From CAZPBN01 sp964584935 (lineage in GTDB: Bacteria; Acidobacteriota; Aminicenantia; Aminicenantales; Aminicenantaceae), in NCBI GenBank assembly GCA_964584935.1, contig CAZPBN010000044.1:1-5323 (forward strand): DNA of 5,323 nucleotides, written 5' to 3'. Positions 1 to 5,323 of this stretch are shown one piece after another. Numbering within the stretch: the first letter of the stretch is position 1; every line of letters starts with the position of its first letter. The position numbers and the translations under genes are program-made. Under the pieces are notes generated by a model. The model searched no databases and was not told the DNA's origin. It was given only the letters and a program-made list of their open reading frames with translations.

Positions 1-39
1 ACTTTTGCTAAAAACATATATTAATAATGTTAGAAAAGT
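1..39. repeat. Imperfect inverted repeat (hairpin) at window edge
   Basis: ACTTTT (1-6) pairs with AAAAGT (34-39), CTAA (8-11) with TTAG (30-33) and CAT (15-17) with ATG (27-29). The left arm has a bulged G at 7 and three bulged A at 12-14, and the loop is about 9 bases. That gives 13 base pairs, nearly all A-T. No T-run follows on the plus strand, so a classical terminator in that direction is not supported. It could be the end of a small mobile element, a weak terminator for a gene outside the window, or chance in AT-rich DNA. Confidence 0.4.
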
Positions 40-307
40 GGTATTATGTCAATAGAAAATTTTATGTGAGGTTCCCCCAATTTTATTCTGTAGGATCCGC
101 TCTCTGCATCGGTCCGTAGGACATTTTTTAAGTTAAAAACCATCATACGTCTTGCATCTCACGTGTTTTAAGATTCTTATATTGCTTCATTTGAAGGGAA
201 AGGGAGGCTGGGAGAGGTGCTCCTCAAAATTTATGTTCCAATCCTGAATTTAATTGATCCATTGATTAACAGTGATTTACGGAGAAAATGAATCAATTTT
301 TAAGACC
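40..307. other. Noncoding stretch, no gene recognised
   Basis: I see no credible coding frame or RNA gene here on either strand. The only small structures are GTAGGA occurring twice (within about 91-120) and a weak GGATCCG/CGGTCC pairing around 94-115. A GGAG followed by ATG near 280-290 opens only a seven-codon frame and is not credible as a gene. The stretch lies downstream of the minus-strand YdeI/OmpD-type gene and may hold its 3' flank and decayed sequence. Confidence 0.5.
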
Positions 308-547
308 TTAGCTGCATTCATGCCCTATATGGCTGATCTCTTGTTTTTTTTCTGCCAGCTTCACTGCTTTGGCAATTCTCCTGATTTTTGTTTCAGGAAG
401 TTTGGAATCCAGAATCCAATAAATGATTTGCTTCCTCCGTCCCGGAGGAAAAGAGTCCCAGTTTTTCAGAGCCTTCCTATTTTTTTTCAGTGCGTTTTCC
501 AGCTCAGGCGGCACATCGAGAACATCCGGGATTAGCTGTCTATCCAT
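308..547 (-). CDS. YdeI/OmpD-associated (OmdA) domain protein, C-terminal domain only
   Basis: The 79-residue product matches the C-terminal helical domain of the YdeI/OmpD-associated family (OmdA, bacteriocin-protection type). Visible family features are IPDVLDVPPELENALKK, then ALKNWDSFPPGRRKQIIYWI, then SKLPETKIRRIAKAV. This corresponds to the family pattern of a PxD/E-L-xxAL helix, a W/F-xxxxPSxRR segment, a W-I-xxAK core and ETRxRRI. Full-length relatives are usually much longer and carry an N-terminal DUF1905-type domain, absent here. An in-frame TGA lies a few codons upstream of the earliest start, so nothing further is encoded in this frame. The ATG at 545-547 is preferred; a TTG at 554-556 would add three residues. 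Neither has a strong Shine-Dalgarno. It may be a genuine small stand-alone protein, or a gene that lost its front half where it meets the transposase relic. Its biochemical role is not established by the sequence. Confidence 0.62.
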   Translation of the reverse strand: MDRQLIPDVLDVPPELENALKKNRKALKNWDSFPPGRRKQIIYWILDSKLPETKIRRIAKAVKLAEKKQEISHIGHECS

Positions 548-587
548 CTGAAACAAATCGCTTCTTCCACGGCATCTTCATAGGAAA

Positions 588-845
588 TTGTTCTCTTCCC
601 AGTATGCTTCTTGTAAGATGATAAAGAAGGTCTATGAAGTTGATCCTCTCATCTGTCCCAAATGCGGGGGAACCATGCCTGCCTGTGCACTGCACGCAGA
701 CAGGCGCATTGTCTCTTTTATCAAAGACCATAAAGTCATTGACGGGATTATAGACCATCTCAAACTGACCTTTAAGGCAGAACGTCCTCCTCCTACACAA
801 ATCCAGCTTCCTAGGGCAACTGAGAAAAAAGTGCCATATCTATAA
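588..845 (+). pseudogene. IS91-like (Y2) transposase, C-terminal remnant
   Basis: The frame encodes KMIKKVYEVDPLICPKCGG, then TM, a short insertion, RIVSFIKDHKVIDGIIDHLK and an AERPPP tail. This is the typical C-terminal end of IS91-like rolling-circle transposases, which usually read WA-R/K-x-I-x-KVYEVDPLxCPKCGGxM+I-I-xFI-E/K-D. The expected Trp before the Ala/Lys-Met segment is replaced (YASCK). The frame opens only just upstream, after a TGA at 549-551, so the HUH nuclease core with its catalytic tyrosines is missing. The remnant cannot be an active transposase. A 27-bp palindromic insertion sits inside it (678-704). The 588 boundary is the first TTG in the frame and is not meant as a real start. 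The family assignment rests on motif recall and has not been tested by a search. Confidence 0.72.
678..704 (+). repeat. 27-bp GC-rich palindromic insertion within the transposase frame
   Basis: This segment splits the family string CPKCGGTM-RIVSFI, adding nine residues (PACALHADR) between the Met codon (675-677) and the Arg codon (705-707). As DNA it is an imperfect palindrome. CCTG (678-681) pairs with CAGG (701-704) and CTG (683-685) with CAG (697-699). A shifted register pairs GCCTGT (681-686) with ACAGGC (700-705). It is GC-rich compared with its AT-rich surroundings. Its length is a multiple of three and it introduces no stop. The form suggests a small palindromic interspersed repeat, but only one copy is visible in this window. 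Confidence 0.5.
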
Positions 846-1178
846 AAGTCTGGGTTTCTTTATTAATGTCGAGGTCTATTCTTTACCCCCATTATATTAT
901 CATTTTTACTAAAATTATCTTCTTCTTTCTTTTTCTCCTTGACATGATACTTTTATTTTCTCTAATATTGTTTATGGTGATGTTGAAAGGGAATGAAATA
1001 AGCGAAAATGAGTCAAAACCACAGCAGACCAAAAAAGCAAATTCTTATGTTTTTTCTTATGTTTAAATGCCTCGTCATCACCCTTCTTTGATTCATCTCC
1101 CTTTGAACTCAGGTATTTATTTTTGTGATGAACCCCGGAATTAAACTATTAAGGAAGATAGGTTTCTTCTTTCTTTTA
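846..1178. other. T-rich intergenic region, no gene recognised
   Basis: The plus strand is strongly T-rich, with long pyrimidine runs at about 915-940. A frame at 866-1066 would give a hydrophobic 66-residue peptide. It has no ribosome binding site, its composition is what T-rich DNA yields by chance, and no family is recognised. A weak promoter-like pair, TTGACA at 939-944 and TAATAT at 963-968 with 18-bp spacing, is present but has no clear gene to serve nearby. TCATCAC (1075-1081) and GTGATGA (1125-1131) form a loose 7-bp inverted repeat. The region probably contains the decayed flank of the insertion element. Confidence 0.45.
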
Positions 1179-1206
1179 TTGACTTATATCGATTTTTGCT
1201 TATATT
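1179..1206 (+). promoter_or_regulatory. Candidate sigma70-type promoter for the kinase operon
   Basis: TTGACT (1179-1184) and TATATT (1201-1206) are separated by 16 bp, each one mismatch from the consensus. This is the best promoter-like pair in the 500 bases before the kinase and is correctly oriented. The predicted transcription start near 1213 would leave a leader of about 145 bases before the GTG. The background is AT-rich, so chance matches are common. Confidence 0.42.
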
Positions 1207-1260
1207 AAGGATAAAGATGCACAGGGGCAGTTTTGTGATAAGATTTCTGAAGCTAAATCC

Positions 1261-1319
1261 GCTGTCCTCTAGCAGGCAGCAAATCCAATTTTTTTTATAA
1301 AATGAGCTCTCTATTTTAT
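1261..1319 (+). promoter_or_regulatory. Two small hairpins in the deduced kinase leader
   Basis: The first hairpin pairs GCTGtCC (1261-1267) with GGCAGC (1275-1280), giving six pairs around one bulged T and a seven-base loop. It is followed eight bases later by a run of eight T (1289-1296). The second pairs ATAAAAT (1297-1303) perfectly with ATTTTAT (1313-1319) around a nine-base loop. The arrangement resembles a weak terminator or attenuator, but the gap between the first stem and the T-run is longer than in classical intrinsic terminators. No known riboswitch class is recognised. Confidence 0.25.
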
Positions 1320-1343
1320 TCAGAAATGAGTTGAGTTTTGGAT

Positions 1344-1350
1344 AAGGAGG
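1344..1350 (+). promoter_or_regulatory. Ribosome binding site fixing the GTG start of the kinase
   Basis: AAGGAGG is a full Shine-Dalgarno match placed seven bases before GTG at 1358-1360. It decides the start: no ATG lies at a suitable distance, and the kinase family N-terminus follows directly. Confidence 0.85.
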
Positions 1351-1357
1351 GGGATTA

Positions 1358-4300
1358 GTGGGAAAAGATAAAAAATCCAATAATCATTCAAAAAAAGCAG
1401 AACATAATCTTCGCCAGATTGAATGGATGTTGAAAAGCAAGGAGTTGGGAAAGGAAGATTATGTCCCTGAATACGGGGACCTAAGTGAGCTCAACAAGGA
1501 TGGATTGATTTTATCTTTAATTGGAAAAGAACAGCTTAGAAATATTGCCTCGGATTATCTTGATTTGCTCGAGACTTCAGCGGCTGTTTATGAGCGGAAC
1601 GGCGACTATGCACTGGGTTTGTTTTCCTCGGGGTGGTGCCGATTGATGGATGCTGCCTCCCGGAAACTCTGCCGGACTTCAAGCAACCGGAATGCGTTAA
1701 AGAGCGGCAAATGGCTGTGCCATGAGTCGTGCTGGAAAGACGCCTCTCTTAAATCCATAAAAAAGGGCAAGCCCATTGATGTTCCCTGCAGCGGCGGCAT
1801 TAATCTGTATGCGGTTCCTGTGCGGGCAGGCGGCGAAATCGTAGGGTCTATAAATGTAGGATACGGCGAGCCTCCTAAAGACGAGGTTGAACTTGAGAAG
1901 CTGTCCCGAAAATATCCGATTCCTGTCAAAGAGCTTAAGAAACAGTCAGAAAAATACCAGGCCCGTCCTCAATTCATCGTTGATTTAGCCAAAAGGAATC
2001 TCAGAAGAAGCGCGGCCTATTTGGGTTCGCTTATTGAGTCCAGAAAGATGGAAAAGGAGCTTCACCAGAGTGAGGAGAACCTTCGGACCACCCTCAACTC
2101 CATTGGCGATGCGGTGATGGCAACCGATACTAAAGGAAACATAATCCGCATGAATCCTATTGCTGAGAAACTCACAGGATGGAAGTTTGATGAGGTTCAG
2201 GGGAAAAAGTTAGAAAATTTTTTTCACATTGAAAATGCCTTGACCGGAGAAAAAGTCAAAAATCCGGTAAAAAAAGTGCTGGAAACCGGACTTATAAAAG
2301 GCCTGGCTAACCATACCAAACTGATTTCCAGGACCGGGGAGCAATACCAGATCGCTGATTCAGCCGCTCCCATCAAAGATGACCAGGGCAGTATTTCAGG
2401 TGTGGTGTTTATTTTCCGGGATGTGACTGAAGACTACCAGATGCGGGAAAAACTGAAAGCCAGTGAGATCAGATTACGGCAGCTGTTTGGAAATATGAGC
2501 AGTGCTGTGGCTGTGTACAAAGCCGTGGAAGAGGGGAATGATTTTGAATTTTTGGATTTCAACAAAGCAGCAGAGAAAATAGAAAATACCAGTAAAGAAA
2601 AAGTAATCGGGAAAAAAGTGACAGAAGTGTTTCCAGGCGTGAAAGATTTTGGCCTTCTGGATGTGTTCCAGAGAGTATGGAAAACCGGACAACCTGAAGA
2701 CCATCCTGCTTCTCAGTATAAAGACGACCGGATTGCGGGATGGAGGGATAATTTTGTTTATAAGCTGCCCACCGGAGAAATTGTGGCCGTTTACGACGAT
2801 GTCACTAAGCTCAAGCAGGCTGAAGAAGCGCTGCAGAAAGAGCATGATGAGATGCTGGCTTTATTCGATAATATGGAAGATGTGATCTATGTGGTTGACA
2901 TGGATACCTGCGAGATACTATTCGTCAACCAGTTCACCAAAAAAGCTTTTGGAAAAGAACTTGTAGGGGGTATCTGTTATGAGGAATTTCAGAACTTCAG
3001 TGAGCCTTGTGAATTCTGCACCAATGAAAAGATAAAGGAGCTTAACGGAAAGCCTTACCACTGGGAATATCACAATCCTGTCACAGACCATGACTACGAA
3101 ATTATGGATAAAGTAATCCAGTGGCCTGATGGGCGAAAGGTTCGCTTCGAACTTGCTCACGATATCACTGAGCGCAAAAAGGCCGAAGAAGAACTGGCTT
3201 CAAACTATGCCCTGCTTCACATGGCCGGCGAAACCGCTAGATTCGGCGGATGGAGTGTTGACCTGAGGACTGACACCTGCACCTGGTCTGATACTGTCGC
3301 GGATATCCATGGAACGCCCCAGGGTTATTCACCGCCACTAGAAGAAGGAATCAATTTTTACGCTCCAGGATGGAGAGAAAAGATCAGCCGGGTTTTTACA
3401 GACTGCGCACAAAAAGGCATCCCTTATGATGAGGAAATGGAGATCATCACCAAGCAGGGAAAGCGCGTGTGGGTTCGAACCGCAGGAAAACCAGTCAGAG
3501 ATAATGATGGAAAAATCGTGAAAGTGCAGGGCGCTTTTCAAGATATAACCGTGCGAAAACAGGCCGAAATGAAACTCCGAGAGAGTGAGAGAAAGCTTTC
3601 CACATTGATGTCTAATCTTCAGGGAATGGTCTATTCCTGTTTAAACGATAAGAATTGGACCATAAAATTTGTCAGTCAGGGAGTCTATGTCCTGACAGGC
3701 TATAAGCCGGAAGAATTGATTGACAATCAGATTGTATCTTATAATGACCTGATCCATCCAGATGATCGTCAGCATGTATGGGAAACAGTTCAGGGAGCTC
3801 TTAAATCCCGATCCCCATTTACATTAGAGTATCGAATTATTTCCCGAGATGACTCTATAAAATGGGTTTGGGAACAAGGGCAGGGTGTGTTTTCTTCTGA
3901 GGGTGAGCTGCTTTCCTTAGAGGGTTTTATCACAGACATCACTGACCGAAAGAAGGCGGAAAAACAGGTAAGAAATAATCTGCGGGAAAAAAGCCTTCTT
4001 CTGCGGGAGCTCTATCACCGCACCAAGAATAACATGCAGATGATCGTCTCTATGCTGAATATAGCGGCATATAAAACGAAAAGGAGGTCAACAAAAGAAG
4101 CGTTCAAGGATATTGTCAATAAAATCTTTTCCATGTCTCTAGTGCATCAAAAGCTGTATGAAGCCCAGGACCTCTCAAAGATAAATCTAAAAGAATATAT
4201 CGGAGATTTTTCGCAGCACTTGATCCAGAGCTATCGAAAGTCAAAGGATGATATATCCTTAAACCTGGATCTCCAGGATATTCACGTTTCTATTGATACC

Positions 4301-4612
4301 GCCATTCCCCTTGGATTAGCTCTCACGGAATTGATCTCCAATGTGTTCAAACACGCTTTTCCCAAAAATAAAAGAGGGGAGATCTTCATCGGACTGGAGC
4401 AGAGTAAAGAGGGAACCATCAATATTGAATTGACCGATAATGGTGTGGGAATCGATCCCACATTTGATCTGCGAAAGATATCAACCATGGGACTCCAAAA
4501 CGTTTTCAATCTGATCGAATACCAGTTAGGGGGTCGAGTGTCGTATAAAGAGAAAAATGGCCTAAAATGGAAGATCAGCCTTGGTGGAGATAAGGAAAAG
4601 AAAAAGGATTGA
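1358..4612 (+). CDS. Soluble hybrid-sensor histidine kinase: PocR, five PAS, HisKA_2, HATPase
   Basis: This 1084-residue kinase should autophosphorylate on His and pass the phosphate to the regulator encoded next to it. Residues 1-49 are charged. A PocR-type sensory domain follows (about 50-175) with family cysteines Cys94, Cys105, Cys121, Cys125 and Cys144, the last in DVPCSGGINLYAVPV. After a helical linker come five PAS modules, at about 238-360, 370-490, 495-610, 613-735 and 740-868. Several end in the PAC signature DITxRKxAE. PAS3 carries Cys540 and a CEFC pair (551-554). The HisKA_2 domain (about 878-955) has ELYHRTKNN with phosphoacceptor His887. The HATPase domain has an N box with Glu991 and Asn995, DNGVGI at 1027-1032 and a glycine box at TMGLQ (Gly1045). 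No signal peptide or membrane segment is visible, so it should be cytoplasmic. The PocR family is thought to bind small molecules such as diols; the actual ligand is unknown. It starts at GTG behind AAGGAGG and appears intact. It lacks a fused receiver domain. Confidence 0.95.
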   Translation: MGKDKKSNNHSKKAEHNLRQIEWMLKSKELGKEDYVPEYGDLSELNKDGLILSLIGKEQLRNIASDYLDLLETSAAVYERNGDYALGLFSSGWCRLMDAASRKLCRTSSNRNALKSGKWLCHESCWKDASLKSIKKGKPIDVPCSGGINLYAVPVRAGGEIVGSINVGYGEPPKDEVELEKLSRKYPIPVKELKKQSEKYQARPQFIVDLAKRNLRRSAAYLGSLIESRKMEKELHQSEENLRTTLNSIGDAVMATDTKGNIIRMNPIAEKLTGWKFDEVQGKKLENFFHIENALTGEKVKNPVKKVLETGLIKGLANHTKLISRTGEQYQIADSAAPIKDDQGSISGVVFIFRDVTEDYQMREKLKASEIRLRQLFGNMSSAVAVYKAVEEGNDFEFLDFNKAAEKIENTSKEKVIGKKVTEVFPGVKDFGLLDVFQRVWKTGQPEDHPASQYKDDRIAGWRDNFVYKLPTGEIVAVYDDVTKLKQAEEALQKEHDEMLALFDNMEDVIYVVDMDTCEILFVNQFTKKAFGKELVGGICYEEFQNFSEPCEFCTNEKIKELNGKPYHWEYHNPVTDHDYEIMDKVIQWPDGRKVRFELAHDITERKKAEEELASNYALLHMAGETARFGGWSVDLRTDTCTWSDTVADIHGTPQGYSPPLEEGINFYAPGWREKISRVFTDCAQKGIPYDEEMEIITKQGKRVWVRTAGKPVRDNDGKIVKVQGAFQDITVRKQAEMKLRESERKLSTLMSNLQGMVYSCLNDKNWTIKFVSQGVYVLTGYKPEELIDNQIVSYNDLIHPDDRQHVWETVQGALKSRSPFTLEYRIISRDDSIKWVWEQGQGVFSSEGELLSLEGFITDITDRKKAEKQVRNNLREKSLLLRELYHRTKNNMQMIVSMLNIAAYKTKRRSTKEAFKDIVNKIFSMSLVHQKLYEAQDLSKINLKEYIGDFSQHLIQSYRKSKDDISLNLDLQDIHVSIDTAIPLGLALTELISNVFKHAFPKNKRGEIFIGLEQSKEGTINIELTDNGVGIDPTFDLRKISTMGLQNVFNLIEYQLGGRVSYKEKNGLKWKISLGGDKEKKKD
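4604..4608 (+). promoter_or_regulatory. Ribosome binding site of the response regulator, inside the kinase 3' end
   Basis: AAGGA lies six bases before the TTG at 4615-4617, a normal spacing. It touches the earlier TTG at 4609-4611 with no spacer. It therefore favours 4615 as the start and places the signal within the last kinase codons, as expected for translational coupling. Confidence 0.55.
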
Positions 4613-4614
4613 TA

Positions 4615-4986
4615 TTGAAAAATAAAATCAAAGTTTTAGTGGTGGAAGACGAAGTGATTGTGGCTCGTTATCTCTGCATGGAACTAGAAACAAAGGGATT
4701 TGATGTCTGCGGTTTCGTGGTAACAGGCGAAGAAGCTGTAGAAATGGCTAATAAGAAAAACCTCCAGCTCATTCTTATGGATGTAAATTTGGCTGGTGAG
4801 ACAGACGGCATCCAGGCTGCTGAGAAAATTTGGAAATACAAAAAAATTCCTATTATCTTCATGACCGGATACCCCCTCCAGGAAATTGAGGCTAGGGAAA
4901 AAAACCTAAAACCGGCGAGACATCTCAACAAACCAGTAGAGGTGGATCAAATCAAGCCGATTTACCAGAAACTTAAAGAGCTGTGA
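4615..4986 (+). CDS. Single-domain response regulator (REC only)
   Basis: The 123-residue product is a complete CheY-like receiver domain with no output domain. Numbering from the TTG at 4615, the acidic pair is Glu11-Asp12 (VVEDE) and the phosphoacceptor is Asp56 (LILMDVNL). The switch Thr84 is in FMTGY and the conserved Lys106 is in HLNKP. The DVNLAGETDGIQAAEKI stretch is typical of receivers paired with HisKA_2 or HWE kinases. The gene starts two bases after the kinase stop, so the two are surely co-transcribed and probably translationally coupled. An alternative TTG at 4609 overlaps the kinase TGA and would add Met-Ile, but it has a poorer ribosome binding site. Three stop codons (TGA TAA TAA) follow in frame. 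Lacking DNA-binding or enzymatic output, it should act by protein contact or as a phosphate relay to a partner encoded elsewhere. Confidence 0.93.
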   Translation: MKNKIKVLVVEDEVIVARYLCMELETKGFDVCGFVVTGEEAVEMANKKNLQLILMDVNLAGETDGIQAAEKIWKYKKIPIIFMTGYPLQEIEAREKNLKPARHLNKPVEVDQIKPIYQKLKEL

Positions 4987-5024
4987 TAATAAATTGACCG
5001 GATCTATTGTATTACAATTTATTA
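4987..5024. terminator. Candidate bidirectional terminator between convergent genes
   Basis: TAATAAATTG (4987-4996) and CAATTTATTA (5015-5024) form a perfect 10-bp inverted repeat around an 18-base spacer. A competing fold pairs GATCTA (5001-5006) with TAGATC (5023-5028) and TTGT (5007-5010) with ACAA (5014-5017). The repeat begins immediately after the regulator stop and includes the TAA stop of the minus-strand TPR gene. Position and symmetry suit a shared terminator. The stem is AT-rich with one G-C pair and lacks a clean T-run, so it would be a weak one. Confidence 0.4.
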
Positions 5025-5323
5025 GATCTGCGCAGTCAGCCTCTTTCGGGCGTCCTCAACCTCAGCAAAACCTGGGTCCGCATCCTTCCACAGCTCCAGA
5101 AATCTCTCATAGTATTCCGCTCTTGAACTTTCCCCTCAAAATGTAAGAATCGCCCAGCACGATTCGGGTGTACATATGCCATCCCAGTTCCTCGCGCTCA
5201 AGAATCTTGAGATACTGCTCTTCTGCCTTGTTAAAATCTTCTTTGCCTACATAGACATTCCCTTTATTGATATGAACCATGATATTATCCGGATCAAAGG
5301 ACTGGGCTTTATTCGCTTCAGCC
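5022..5323 (-). pseudogene. TPR-repeat protein, C-terminal end, frameshifted and cut by the window edge
   Basis: Read on the minus strand, the window edge down to about 5135 encodes tetratricopeptide helices: INKGNVYVGKEDFNKAEEQY and then LGDSYILR, with the small/large residue spacing of TPR motifs. That frame hits a TGA at 5107-5109. The adjoining frame continues the same protein as RAEYYERFLELWKDADPG, then EVEDARKRL, ending at TAA 5022-5024. YERFLELWKDADP is a recurrent ending of bacterial TPR proteins, often those attached to Ser/Thr kinase or cyclase domains. Removing one base, most simply from the C-run at 5132-5135, rejoins both parts. The break is either a real inactivating mutation or a sequencing error. 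The N-terminal part, and hence any catalytic domain, lies outside the window. It is convergent with the signalling operon, so a functional link is not implied. Confidence 0.7.

Noticed and set aside
272..535. Plus-strand open frame of 87 codons
   Set aside because: It is antisense to the YdeI/OmpD-type gene, which has clear family motifs, and its own product shows none.
540..800. Minus-strand open frame of 86 codons
   Set aside because: It is the antisense of the transposase remnant, which shows recognisable family sequence. This product shows none.
939..968. TTGACA with TAATAT at 18-bp spacing
   Set aside because: The -35 is perfect but the -10 matches only four of six bases. No gene follows closely, and the pair at 1179-1206 suits the kinase better.
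866..1066. Possible 66-residue hydrophobic membrane peptide on the plus strand
   Set aside because: It has no ribosome binding site and no recognised family. Its Phe/Leu/Ile-rich content is what T-rich DNA yields in this frame.
1141..1380. Minus-strand open frame of 79 codons over the kinase leader
   Set aside because: It covers the kinase ribosome binding site and start, has low-complexity composition and no recognisable motif.
1606..1929. Minus-strand open frame of 107 codons within the kinase
   Set aside because: It lies opposite the conserved PocR domain coding sequence and shows no family features of its own.
2474..2845. Minus-strand open frame of 123 codons within the kinase
   Set aside because: It lies opposite the second PAS domain and its product shows no recognisable domain.
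1..5323. CRISPR array, tRNA, rRNA or phage-defence system
   Set aside because: No regularly spaced direct repeats, tRNA-like cloverleaf, rRNA sequence or recognised defence gene was found by reading both strands.

Overview
The window looks bacterial, with moderate GC content, and comes from a gene-sparse, decaying stretch around one intact two-component signalling operon. The style suggests an environmental, probably anaerobic bacterium. The signs are a soluble PocR/multi-PAS sensor kinase with a HisKA_2 catalytic core, GTG and TTG starts, an IS91-like transposase tail, and a TPR protein of the 'FLELWKDADP' kind. From memory, PocR/PAS kinases with a similar N-terminus occur in Desulfobacterota-like genomes, but the phylum cannot be fixed from this sequence alone.

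Region 1 (about 1-850) is relic territory. A near-perfect inverted repeat occupies bases 1-39, followed by about 270 bases with no recognisable gene. A minus-strand gene (about 308-547) encodes only the C-terminal YdeI/OmpD-associated domain. It abuts, head to head, the last part of an IS91-like transposase on the plus strand (588-845). That transposase tail carries a 27-bp GC-rich imperfect palindrome inserted in frame directly after its CPKCGGTM motif.

Region 2 (846-1357) is T-rich and apparently noncoding. It holds a good sigma70-type promoter candidate (1179-1206), and the deduced leader contains two small hairpins. A consensus ribosome binding site stands just before the kinase GTG.

Region 3 (1358-4986) is the operon. 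A 1084-residue soluble histidine kinase (PocR, five PAS domains, HisKA_2, HATPase) is followed with essentially no gap by a 123-residue single-domain response regulator. Both have the expected catalytic residues. The likely flow is ligand or redox sensing by PocR and PAS, autophosphorylation of His887, then transfer to Asp56 of the regulator. The regulator has no output domain, so it must act through a partner encoded elsewhere.

Region 4 (4987-5323) contains an AT-rich 10-bp perfect inverted repeat shared by the ends of two convergent genes. After it comes the 3' end of a minus-strand TPR gene that is broken by a single frameshift, most simply an extra G in a run of four.
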